Shown here: in pieces, positions 52,380 to 63,500 of the stretch | Numbering within the stretch: position 1 is the first letter of the stretch | Layout: each line of letters starts with the position of its first letter | From: Stratiolaelaps scimitus | Lineage: Eukaryota; Arthropoda; Arachnida; Mesostigmata; Laelapidae | DNA: 64,000 nucleotides | NCBI GenBank assembly: GCA_019614645.1 | Contig: JABWDB010000002.1 | Span: 14,483,501 to 14,547,500, forward strand | Direction: 5' to 3' | Notes under the pieces: generated by a model | What the model saw: only the letters and a program-made list of their open reading frames with translations | What the model was told of the DNA's origin: nothing | Database searches by the model: none | Program-made: the position numbers and the translations under genes

Positions 52380-54251
52380 ATGTCTGGAGGATTTTCGTTT
52401 GGGACGCCTGCTGCAGGAGCTGGTAAGTGTTTCGACAATGGCAACGAACCAAAATGGCGGTATGACATTCGATACGCGGTTTAAGGTACAGAATTGCGCT
52501 ACATCCATGCGTGTGATGGGGACCATCACGGGTTGAGAAATTCGCAAATATAACCAAGCAAAAAAATTTTGGCAACTCTATATTTATGAAGGGTTCTGCA
52601 AGCACTTCTCGGTGGAATGGCGGTCCATTGGGATCGAGTCATGCATGATACCCGAACAATGAATCTACCGATTCCTTTTGGAAATTCAGTTGTCATCACC
52701 GCGAAACGATTGGAATCGATTTCGGGATGGTGGCAGAATCTTGGATGAAGAATTTTCGAAGAATCGTGTTCTATTTTTTTTTAATTATAATTATAGTAAT
52801 GATAATAATAATCGCAGAGTATGACAATACCGCGAACGTTATTTAGTCCCGTTCTGGTTGAATCGCGTTCTTTGCGCTATTATTCTCGTGATTTATCGCC
52901 CAAATCAAACTCATATTTGATGTTGATGACGATAAATCGAATGTCGCTAGCATGCGCACCTTTGCTTGACTGCATTCTGTGACGAATCACAATGATGTAT
53001 GCGTTGCTGTATACAGTTAATACAATACATATTATACAAACGGACTTTATTGAAGGTAATGATCTTGGTCTCGCATTGTGCAGTCAATATTTCTCGAGTG
53101 AGATCACAAGTTGAGCACAGAATATGTCTCACCTGTATCTGTAACTCTTATTGGCTAGATCTGCGCTCGTATTAGACGGCATTGAAATTTCGGTTCGTAT
53201 CATATTGATTGCCGCTGTCATCTGCCGTCATAATATCACGCGGTTGTGACGCTTCTTTGGTTTACGTTGGTTAGTATATCGTACTGTAGAATCGCACATT
53301 TTAGCTCTAATCAGTCAATTTAATTGGAAATCAAAGCCCATGCATTGTAGTTCACCTACGAAACGTAATGAGCCATCATTAATATTTTCTGTTCCGTTTT
53401 TCCTCTCCTTTGTCGTTCAACATTCGTTACGGACTTTTCCCTCGATTCTGTTTCGTTCTACTGCTGCTGCTACTACAACTACTATAACACTAGGCGGAAC
53501 CGGCAGTGGCTTCTCGTTCGGTACGGCAACCACCAGCGCCCCCTCGGCAGGGTTCTCGTTCGGTACACCTGCTGCGACCAGCACTGCCGCGACGCCTTTC
53601 GGCGCATCGCCCGCCACGGCGCCCACGTTGACCGGTGGCGGTGCACCCGCAGCATTTGGGACGACGCCTGCTACGCCAGCTGGTGGGAGCACCTTGTTCG
53701 GAACACCGTTGGCGGGGTCTACGACTGCGAGCGGATTCGGCGGCGGCGGCGGCGGGGTTGGCGCAGCAGCAGCAGCAGCGGGCGGCACCCCAGGCGCAGC
53801 AGCAGCAGCGGGCGCCACCCCGGCGCTAGGATTCGGCGCTACTTCCACACCGACGGCGGCACCGGCCGGTGTCGCAGGGGCTGCGCCCCCCGCCACGAGT
53901 GGGTTTGCTTTCGGTTCGACAGCTGGTGCCCCCGCGACGTCGACGGGTCTTGGGACTCTTTCGGGCGGTGGGATGTTCGGTGCACAGGCAAGTGCTGGGC
54001 CAGGTATGTTCGGAAGCACGGGCGCGCCCGCCGTGGGCGCTACCACGGGTTTCACGGGCTTCGGTGGGGCGTCGACGACGACAACGCCTGCGGCGACAGG
54101 CGGTGTGTTCGGTACCACCCAGCCAGTAGGCGCCGCTGCAGGAGGCACGACGTCAACCTTCGGTACGATTGGTGGCGGCGCCGGCTCCAGCGGCGTCGCC
54201 AGTGGCGGGTTCGGGGTCCCAGGCGCCGCAGGACAGCCGACCCTCGGGGGA

Positions 54252-54283
<32 letters not shown>

Positions 54284-55653
54284 ACATGGTCCGACGCTGA
54301 CGACGTGTCCGCTTGGATCGATGACGTTTGAAGATCTTGACAGGAAATGCAACGAATGGAAGAAGGAGCTCGACCTACAGGAGGAGTCGTTCCTCAAACG
54401 AGCTACTCAGATTAACGCGTGGGACCGCCTCGTCACCGCAAACTCCGAGAAGATAACCGAACTTAACGAATACATGAAAAAGGTGTGTGCAAATTGCTAC
54501 CGGGCATAGTGAGATTAATGAGAACTTGAGCCATAGGCTGAGGGGATTTTTTTCTGATATTGACATTGTTCACAATGAAGCCATGGGGATGTATACGTAT
54601 CAAGATATATTTGATAAGGGAATGGCTGAAGCCCTCCAACCGCAAACGAAAGAACGATGGCTATGCCCTACAGAAAATGATAGCATAATAGTCTCACATA
54701 TCAAATGATCGTTATGTTATATATAGTCTTTATCGACTAGTTATTAGCTGCCTATAGTCATCATTGCCTCATAAACACGAAATCTACGAAAAGCATCTGT
54801 AGTAAAGCGTTCTGTGCATGTTTTGATAATACCATGCATTATAATATACGCGTAAAAATATAATAAATACCCATGCTAAATTTCGGTAAATTTCGCAACA
54901 CAGTGCGTACGTAGCTTTACGAAGAAGCTTCAATCAGGCTGATTATCCACCCACTCATATTTATTCATTGGATAATCTTTTGCACTGCTCTTACCATTTA
55001 GGATGCGCGCATTCTAATCGAAGTAACATCTGGACGTACGCATTTTCCGACGTTATGATAAAAATGAAACTATTCAGGTGAAGGGTGACCAGGAGCGTTT
55101 GGATCGCGAGTTGGACTTCGTGGTTGCGCAGCAGAAAGAATTGGAGGAAATGCTTGAGCCACTCGAGCAGCAGGCCAAGGCAATGGAGAGTGCTTCGATT
55201 CAGCATCACACGGACGTCGAGAGGGCGTCAACCTACCAATCGGCGACGAAGGTCAACAATCAGTTGCGCATGATGGCTGACGCGATCAAAGACATTATCG
55301 AACACATCAACGACAGCAACAAAGCCACAAGCGACAATTCTGCGGTGAGCACTAACTACCTCTAGCCATAGTGTATCAACGGTCAAGCCGTGGTCGTGTC
55401 ATATTTTAGTCGTATCGAATGAGCGTCTCTCTCTCTCTCGACACGCACCCAAGCGTGCCGTCGAATCGCCTAGAATAATTGACAATGTATCATTACTTGT
55501 TGTTTTGTTTTGTCGGTAATCCTACAGATGGACCAGATCTCGAAAATTCTCAATGCGCATATGGACGCGCTGCAGTACATTCAGAACGGAATCGGAACAC
55601 TACAAGAGAAGACAGAGGACATAAATAAGCTGATGGGTGTCGTACGAATGTGA
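52380..55653 (+). CDS. NUP62: Nuclear pore glycoprotein p62
   Basis: Four exons: 52380-52422, 53494-54482, 55078-55344, 55528-55653 (phases 1, 0, 0), giving 474 aa (human 522). Exon 1 reads MSGGFSFGTPAAGA. Residues 1-270 are an FG-repeat domain (GFSFGT, FGTTP, MFGAQ) rich in Gly, Ala, Thr and Ser. A polyglutamine run precedes the Nsp1-like coiled-coil domain at about 284-450 (MTFEDLDRKCNEWKKELDLQ, then QINAWDRLV, then ELDFVVAQQKELEEMLEPLE). FG repeats form the pore permeability barrier and bind importins; the coiled coil assembles with NUP54 and NUP58. The run of antisense Pro/Val-rich frame here is a shadow. The first 43-nt exon is tiny but exact. Confidence 0.95.
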
Positions 55654-55970
55654 ATGATTCGTTGAGTCTACGACTCCAGGCCAGGCTGACCACGGCGCAC
55701 CCGGCCCGTAGCTGGAAAAAGCTTGCTCGTGGCGTGATTCATTGACTATAGCAGATTTCGTGATTATAAAACTATGATAATTATTATTATTATTACTATG
55801 TTAACGATAATAATAATAATAATGCGATTTGTATAAATAGGGAGGTAGAGTCATCAGGGTAGCGATGGTTCCAAATGTTTGTCAATACATAAGACGATAC
55901 TGATGACGTGATGTTGACTAGAGAAATAGATCGAGGGAAAATGAGAGAAACGGTTATGTATGAAATGATA

Positions 55971-55976
55971 AATAAA
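55971..55976 (+). promoter_or_regulatory. NUP62 poly(A) signal
   Basis: AATAAA 318 bp after the NUP62 stop; the only canonical hexamer before the convergent TBCC 3' end. Confidence 0.6.
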
Positions 55977-56016
55977 AGTGAAGCAATTAACGTTTATAAG
56001 AACACACGTACATGGA

Positions 56017-56049
56017 TTTATTATGTAGTTATGATAATAACAGTTTATT
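56017..56049 (-). promoter_or_regulatory. TBCC poly(A) signals
   Basis: AATAAA on the minus strand at 56044-56049 and 56017-56022, about 175-200 bp past the TBCC stop and within 75 bp of the opposing NUP62 signal. Confidence 0.6.
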
Positions 56050-56222
56050 TACGCGCATCTCCATTGTGGCAATAAGCTCAGCTTTAGAAAGTGTATCGCT
56101 ACAGGCATCGTAAGGTGTTACGGTTGGCATTTCCGCAAGTTTTGGTTAAGGCTGCCTAATTAAATAAATGTATATATTATCATGTGATTATAATCTTGTT
56201 ACTATTATATGGATAACGAAAG

Positions 56223-57398
56223 CTAATCTAGAAGCTTCCAATTTGGTGACGGTTGCGTCGTGTTCAGCCAGTCGAAATCGTCCACTGTCGAGAAGTTGTT
56301 CCTCGATCTGTCGAGGCCGGATCGCGACCAGGAGTCGTCGCTAGCAGAATAGTCCCCGGGGAGTGGCCCGAAAGCCACGTCTCCACTCTCCTCTATGATG
56401 GACCTGTAATTCAGAGATCACGAAAAAATGACACTTAGAAATGATACTGACCACCATTTCCAAAGAGCCTCTGTGCTTGTCTACGGATGTCGAAGTTCTT
56501 GTTGCTTAACATGATAATTATGATTGCAAAATTATTCCTGGACACTCTTTCTCGCGGGTCGGTTATCATGCCCACAATTTATGATTATAAATATTAGAAA
56601 GAAAGAAACTTCTCATCATGCAAGACATGGCAAATACAAAATAAGTAACGCATTCATCCTGTGTATCGATAATGTGCTCGTGTGTATCGATATTCAATCG
56701 AGATTTCCATCGTTAATAGCTCACCTGGAGGTGACGTGCAACCGGAAAGTGGAATTCCTAGCCTTGTGAACTCTCAGCTGTTGGCATGCCACCTGTAGTG
56801 AACTGTTACGAAAGCCCACGATAAGTACGGAACTAGCCACCGGATCGCAAACCACCTCGCACTCGTGGACGTCGTTCATGTACAGCGTGCTTGGACAACC
56901 GCGAATCACGATTCGGCACTTTTGAAGATTGCTCAGCACCACCTCACCGTGAACACCAGTCAGCTCGAGCTCTTCGTCACTTTTGCTCTCGAGGGTGAAC
57001 GCTGCGTTCGCCACAGCGCTGACGTTGTCGCCGTCGCCGTCGCCAACGCCCCTTGCTGCCTCTGTATCCTGTTGCTGGCAGGCTTCTGCAGCTGCCGTAT
57101 TCTGCTCGAGCACTTGAACTTTATCTGAGTGCGCATCCTTGGTGGCCTTACTAAATGCGAACCTTTTCTTTGGCGCCTTTATATCGTCGAGTTTCCTTTT
57201 GTAGCCTTCGATCCGCTCGCGATATGTCTGCAAGTCTCTCGGTGGCAAAACAGCCGCCTGCGAACTCACCAGTGTCTGCAATTCGAGGATGAGCGTTCGC
57301 GACTGATCGACGTTTTTCTCTTCGAGGGCTACATCAATCTTGCTAGCCTGCTCAGCGAACAATGCAAACAGACGATGCGACTCCGTGGCTGACACCAT
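56223..57398 (-). CDS. TBCC: Tubulin-folding cofactor C
   Basis: Two exons: 56725-57398 and 56223-56403, joined in phase 2, giving 284 aa (human 346). I start at the ATG at 57398 (MVSATESHRLFALF); the frame is open a little further but only from TTG. An N-terminal helical spectrin-like region spans about 1-90, then an acidic Gly/Asp-rich linker, then the C-CAP/cofactor C beta-helix at about 140-275. The QQLR motif holds the Arg (about residue 209) matching the arginine finger of TBCC and RP2. Exon 2 carries SRSIIEESGDVAFGPL, LDRSRNNFSTVDDFDWLN and PSPNWKLLD, as in the family. It stimulates GTP hydrolysis on beta-tubulin and releases folded dimers. Lies 235 bp downstream of the CEBPZOS-like gene on the same strand. 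Confidence 0.94.
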
Positions 57399-57633
57399 TT
57401 CGACTCGCCGATATGGATCTCTTTTTATCAATTGGCGTTGGTATCGAGCTGAAAACGCTTAACGGGGAAGTGCTTTCATGGGACGATTTCTTTGCGTTAA
57501 CAATTGCAGAAACATTCAATACATGAGCAATATGTATGACCACACTAAACCGAGCACTGGGTATAAAAATAGTTCATCTCTATAGCTACATGTATATATT
57601 TGTAAAGCGAGGATGACAGACGTGATTCTCCAA

Positions 57634-57891
57634 CTACTTTCGGCCGGTCCATATCGCCTTATCGTACTCTCGAACTTTTGAGTTTCCTATCATTTCGCCC
57701 ACTCGGTAATATAGGTCGAGAACTTGAGGGTACTCCTGATTAATCCGGTGGCGAAACTCTTGGTCTTGATTGAGCTTCCGATAGCCGATGTAACAGCTGG
57801 TGAAGCATAGAAGCTCAAGACCTGTCAAAATTACAAACCCTCTTCCCACCTTCCGGAAGAATGAAGATCTCTTCGGCTCCTTCTTTAGCAT
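57634..57891 (-). CDS. CEBPZOS: CEBPZOS-like mitochondrial membrane microprotein
   Basis: An 85-aa single-exon frame. A basic start (MLKKEPKRSSFFRKVGRG) precedes one hydrophobic segment (FVILTGLELLCFTSCYIGY, about residues 19-37). A conserved-looking tail follows: QEFRHRINQEYPQVLDLYY, then VREYDKAIW. The tail matches the human CEBPZOS pattern (QDFR...YP..L..YY...G...RE.D...W). The ATG sits 3 nt after a TTTCAG acceptor (exon start 57894), so a 5'UTR exon lies upstream. Human CEBPZOS is a mitochondrial membrane protein; its function is unclear. Identity rests on a pattern I recall, not a search. Confidence 0.7.
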   Translation of the reverse strand: MLKKEPKRSSFFRKVGRGFVILTGLELLCFTSCYIGYRKLNQDQEFRHRINQEYPQVLDLYYRVGEMIGNSKVREYDKAIWTGRK

Positions 57892-57898
57892 TGGCTGA

Positions 57899-59092
57899 AA
57901 TACAGAACAAAAGTAGCGATTTATCGGAATGTCGAAGGTAGTACTAAATCTGAAGTTAGATTCGTTATTGACTATTGAACTAATTTATAAATTGCAAAGG
58001 TACATCGACAGAAATATGTAGGTGTTCCGCGCAAATGTCGATTTAACTAAACCCGACCTGCTCACTCGGGAGATCATAAACGCATGACATAATACAAGAT
58101 ATCAATTAAAATATGATCGCAAATGTGAATGTAGAATATTATGAACGACCGAATCGGTCATACCATAACCATCAATACGTGATGGTTAATGATAATCGTA
58201 GTAAACGAGTACACAGTCCCTGTCACTCAAAAAGAAATTTACGTACTTACAATTGTTACTCAAAAAGTAATTTCTTTTAACATTTAACATTTGTGGTTTA
58301 TTTCCGGAACTGCAATTTTACAATGCTTAGGTTCTCGATTAAAAAAAGTAGAGTTAAAGTAAGAGAGCATTATCACCAAATTGTTCCTGCAATTACGATA
58401 TCACAATTATAATAGATTATTCTGTCAACAGATATATACACATTCACATATTCAAATTATTTACAATTCACAATATTCAGGTTATTTGATAGATGAATTT
58501 ACATACTTATATATTCACTCAAGTCTCGAAAAATGGACAAAAGAATATCCGCGAGAATAACAACGTAAATCAAATTTCACCAAACCCCCGCAAAAGTTCA
58601 CTGAAGCTTCCAATGAAATGCGGTTCTGAAATCTGCATGAGTCACTCACCCCCCTGTTTGCTTTTTGAGTTCTCCTGAACTTCGGTAGAAATTCGGTAAC
58701 TGAATGTCCGTTCGTAAGTTACCTGCTTCGTGCTACTCACCGACCCGACCCTCGTGTGTATTCGTACTTATAGATGAACGTCAACAGCCGTGATGTGGTT
58801 GCGCCAGCGACAGTCAGCCGACGATTTTGGGTCGTCTGCTACCTTGCTGCGTCTCCCGGAACACGAATATAGTGTGTTTCAGCTGTCTCGTGTTTATTAT
58901 GGTTAGACTGATTGTTATGTGAATCCGCGGACGGAGAAAGCGGAGGTTCGGAGGTACATCGCTGTGAGAGCACAAAACAATTTGACAACATTTCAGAACA
59001 AGCTGTGTTTGTGGTCTCCTTTGACTTGAGCTCTATTGATTGATACTTGGCTGGATTTGGTGTACATTAATGGTCCAAGGTTGAATTTGATC
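57899..59092. promoter_or_regulatory. Shared upstream region of CEBPZOS-like gene and FAM32A
   Basis: The two genes diverge. 57.9-58.7 kb is AT-rich and probably the 5'UTR intron of the CEBPZOS-like gene. 58.7-58.95 kb is GC-richer and is the likely bidirectional promoter. Inferred from layout only. Confidence 0.35.
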
Positions 59093-60383
59093 ATGTCGGA
59101 GTACTTCGTATCGGAGGGAGCACTTAAGCTAAATGGATACAAACGGTGAGTAGTAAATGTCCTGCTTAAGAGTATGGAGCAGATAGATAACTCGGCGTTC
59201 CTACAAAGTCGCAACACTTCTTGGTCGAGTCTCTCGTCAATTTTTGCAAAAATTAGCCACAATACAGGCATTGTCCTCGTAGCGATTTTTGAAATAAGAT
59301 TTATACAATATACGTACTATTCGAGCTAGTGACAAGTGAGCTGAGGCCTGTCTGATAGGGGAACAGCTGAGGGTCAGCTCGAAAAACATTTTTTTAGTGA
59401 CAAGTGAAGTTCAGATTTTTATATATCATAGGTTCAGTTGACTAGAACAGCTGCTGTTAATTATACTTTTAGTGCGAGGATGCACGACCCTCGGCGAGAG
59501 TCTGAAATTCGAAGAGACGCTCGTTGAAAGCGCCATCTTCTTCATCATGACGTTCGATAAAGGGTTGCGATTACTCTAAACTCATGTTGTCACAATTGCA
59601 ATTTTTTATTAATAATTATACTACTTGTTATATCTAATAAAGTAAATATTCTAAACATTGTTTTTCATACTGCGATCATTGCTCACCTATTATTTGTTTA
59701 CTATCTATATACTCGGTGGTTCTTGTTGGTTCATTGCTTACATTATCACACAGGAAAAAGAAGAAGACCAAGAAGTCAAAGGAACATAAAAAGCTTGAGG
59801 CACCGACGTCGCGTGGCGAGCAACACTCAACCGACGATGGAGACAACAGCGACAGTGCGCTTCCAGGCTCAAGTAGTAGCTCAAGGCAGGTAAATGAAGG
59901 CCCTCGTCTGATTACCTCCGAGCTGACAAAGGCCCAAAAGACCTTCAAGAAAATGCAGGAGAAAAAGAAGCTCGAGAGAGTAAGTAGTACCAATCAATTA
60001 GTTTTGGTCTCGCGCTTTGACCCTTTCATAATTTCTGCTGCATCGGCGAAATTAAATTCTGCGTCTAAATTGAGCTTTGAATACATCGTCATATATTGCC
60101 GTAGAGTTGTCAGTTTGACAATTGACATCATGTGTAGCACCGTCGTGCTTGGGATAGCTTCATATTTAGACGAAAGGTTGCTCTCTCAGTTGTTGCGAAT
60201 ATGCCGAGTCGTCGGTTGTTGGCGTTACTTCTCATAACGCTCATCATCATAATGCTGTTCATTGTTCTTCAGATTATGGAAAAAGCATCGAAAAGTCATC
60301 GCCAGAGAGTGGAGGAGTTCAACGCGAAGCTCGACAACCTCAGCGAACATTACGATATACCGAAAGTATCCTGGACGAAATAA
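59093..60383 (+). CDS. FAM32A: FAM32A-like protein
   Basis: Three exons: 59093-59145, 59754-59979, 60273-60383 (phases 2, 0), giving 129 aa (human 112). Starts [20 protein letters not shown], like human GPLKLKG followed by a Lys-rich block. Ser/Asp-rich middle. The tail is [16 protein letters not shown], then [20 protein letters not shown] and [13 protein letters not shown]; the last 11 residues match the human C-terminus. FAM32A (OTAG-12) is a small nuclear protein that has been seen in the step II/post-catalytic human spliceosome, where it helps exon ligation; that role is from knowledge of the family. A poly(A) signal follows. Confidence 0.95.
59340..59394 (+). mobile_element. Short retroposon copy 3 with target-site duplication, in FAM32A intron 1
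   Basis: Flanked by the 13-bp direct repeat TAGTGACAAGTGA (59327-59339 and 59395-59407). The insert is the 3' part of the family (GCTGAGGCCTGTC...GGGTCAGCTCGAAAAAC) plus a T run. Same 3' end as the copies at 3019 and 16982 but shorter at the 5' side. Confidence 0.8.
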
Positions 60384-60558
60384 GTCTCCGTTAGAGATCA
60401 TACTCGAATCACTATGATGGTGGTCGCGAACTGGCACCACATTTTCATCATGATCACTGTGTAAATATATTAATTAATAATGCATATTCATATGTAATGA
60501 CGAACAGATATTAAATAGGACTCGCCTTCATGTATAAAGGATCATCTTTTGCTGTATC

Positions 60559-60564
60559 AATAAA
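60559..60564 (+). promoter_or_regulatory. FAM32A poly(A) signal
   Basis: AATAAA 176 bp after the FAM32A stop codon, in an AT-rich 3' flank. Confidence 0.65.
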
Positions 60565-60599
60565 ATGGGTACAAATGGGAGCAACCTTGTGTCTTTTAT

Positions 60600-63500
60600 G
60601 ATATATTCTCTTATTTGGGTCTATTTGCACCTTGAGTTAAATACAAGTTTGTAAGTGTGCCTTTCGTACAAGTTTGTAAGTGTTCAATCATGCATGTTCG
60701 TATGCTCGCATGTATTAGTGAAAATGTATCTATCCCTTTATTGCATATTCCCTTCCAGTTCCTATTCGATACAAACGAGTTCACCTCGATGTCCATCATC
60801 CTTAACATGCTTTGAGCTGACTCTTAGCTGTTTCCTTCATGCGACGGACATCGCAGCGTCACCTTTGCTTTATTTTTCAATCTTGTCTTACCTGGCAGAA
60901 GACGGATTCTAAGAAAAATCATAGGTTCTCCGCGCGTGGAAGGACATCTGAACCCAGCTCGTCTGTCTCACCACTAGCCTATCCAGGGGAGATCGTTACC
61001 CTTGGCATGGACGAAGATGACAAGGATGGCGTTCAGATTAAATGCAAGGCATATTGACGGTTAAATACAAGGTTCAACGAAGGAAAACTATTGTATTTTC
61101 AACGCTGGGCACAGAAGTACTCATTTTATTATAGGGTTAGGATTGAGGCTTGACAATCCTAGTTTCGTTGTTATTTTCCACTCCCGTAAATTGGTGTCCT
61201 ATTACCAAAAACCCCGGAATACGCTACACAAACTGATTTATGCTACCCTTTATATATAGTCTCTTATCTATACGAAATGGCAAAGGCAACAAATAGCTCG
61301 GAGGCAAATCGTTCCAGATCCTTTTCAACATGAAACCATCTACTAACCCTGAATGAAAGCCTACACATCATTCTGGGTTCGCAAGGAGAGTTCATTATCA
61401 TCGGTGTAAGCTAAGAAAAGCCTTGATCTGCCGTAGCTGAAGTCGTTATTATAGTTCCCAGATATTGGTCAGTGCGCAACAGCCAAAAGGCATTAGTTAA
61501 TCTAGAGTATCCACGAATCCGCGACGTACATAGCGAGTATTCTCTACTCTCGGACAGGCTTCTCGCCCTTCGTAAAAACGACGTGGTTACACATCTATAC
61601 CTTCATCGTTCATAGGTAAGCGACAAAATCCACCTTTGGATAGGAGAAACACAATGTAGCGAAAAATTAACATCTCAAATCATTGATCAGTAGATGTTTT
61701 GCTTTTTGATTGAGGAACGTATCCCATTGTGACTTTGAATTGACAGCTGCTAACCCCCAGCCCAACTGTGGCACCTACTACAACAGAAGAACCAAAACCC
61801 GCCGCCTACAGCAGTCCTACCCTTAGATAATTAATTACACTCGAAACGACTACAGCAAGCCTACATGAACTGTAACATTTCCTGCTCGATGGCACCACAT
61901 GGCGCAGAGAAGCAATAAGTAACAACAACAATAAAAATGCAAAAACCGCTTCTCAGTGCTTCGATGGTGCGTTTTATTAGTAGTTGCAGTGCCGTTATCG
62001 TTTAGTTGCCGTCTGGTTGCCGTTATCGTTTTAAGTGAACGAAGATTATGTGAGCCATCTGGCGGGGGCCGCATCTACGGCAGGAGAGCATCACGACTTG
62101 GCGGGGGCAATGGAGCCAGGTGTTATATTGAAGGAGATATACGACTTGGTCGAGTGGGAATTTCACCACACTGGCATAATTGCTTTCATTAGTTCCGCGA
62201 AAAATTAATTGAGTGAATATTGTTGGTCCAGCAATATAGGTAGCGGTAGATTTTGTAGATATATATATATATATATATATAGGGTTAGTTAGTTACCCAT
62301 AGGGTTAGTTAACCTTCCGAATAACCTGTAGATATATATATATATATATATCTACAGGTTATTCGGAAGGTTAACTAACCCTATGGGAAACAGACCCAAG
62401 TTTGACAGTTCTGAAGGTAGGCTTCCCTGCAATTTTTTCGTTAATTTTCTGATACATATGCATCAAATATTTGTGACGATTTTAAAGCTCTGGTGGGATC
62501 TTAAGCGAAGTTTGCCTCTCTCTCGAATCATTGTATATGTTCTTTTTTCCTTTCTTTTCTGGTTTCAAATATATGTTGCTATCTCAATTTGTGTCTACCG
62601 AACATGGGGAGAATAAAAATTTACACAAGGATACCTCAGTAATCGTAAAACGTCGGATAACCGCCCATAGGTTTGCGTGAGTTTCCGAACACTCATATAT
62701 ATATATATATATATATATATTACATAAAGGCTTTATAGTGGGCGTTGTTGTTAGAAGAGCTTTTGATGGGAACCCTTTGTTTTAATATATATGAAAGAAA
62801 CTGCGATCTTTTGTTAATGAGGACTGACTGCTTTCGGCAAGTTCATTATTAACATATTTATGCAATATATCTGATTAACGACAAATTAGGTTACGAGAAT
62901 AAGTATATATGAGGGAAGGGAACAGAATCACCACTATCGTATACAGAACACGCCACGTGCATGTAACAATTAACATAAATTGACTTTATGCGTGTTTTTT
63001 TTTTCGCTTTGCACATCTGTATCGACTTCAACGCGTTTGAACCACTCTCTCGACTCGTCAATATACGAACGCGTACTTGAGCTAGCCCTTCGAAGCAGCA
63101 GATACACAGCTGCGAACTGATATCCTGTTTGTCAAATAATTGTAGAATGTATTGTTTGCAAATAATTGCAATTTTTTCTGTGACAAATTCTGGCTAATAT
63201 TGCTTTACTTATTCATGAGTTCATGCCCTATGCTATAAACTATACGCCACCGACAATGCCTTCATATTACTATTATTACTATTTATCACATGCCCTCACA
63301 CCATACTAATAGTCTGCATGTCGTCCACTGCCAGAGTTTTTGTTTTTTAGTTCTGTCTCCTTATTCCCAGCACCTTACAATGGATCATAATGTTCTACTC
63401 TTGTGTCTTCATCTCCATGTAGACTATGTACGTGGTCTTCCATTTCTTCGTAATTATCTGTGTAAGTATATTATCATTTTTGCTACATAATGCGAAAGAA

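Noticed and set aside
53417..54397. 326-codon minus-strand frame rich in Pro, Val and Ala
   Set aside because: Antisense shadow of the Gly/Ala/Thr-rich NUP62 FG domain; codon periodicity and splice phases support the plus strand.
58993..59271. 92-codon minus frame over FAM32A exon 1
   Set aside because: Antisense to a well-supported exon and no family similarity.
60812..60842. Fourth possible copy of the short retroposon
   Set aside because: Only about 25 bases match (GAGCTGACTC.TAGCTGTT) with no clear duplication or tail; too weak to call.
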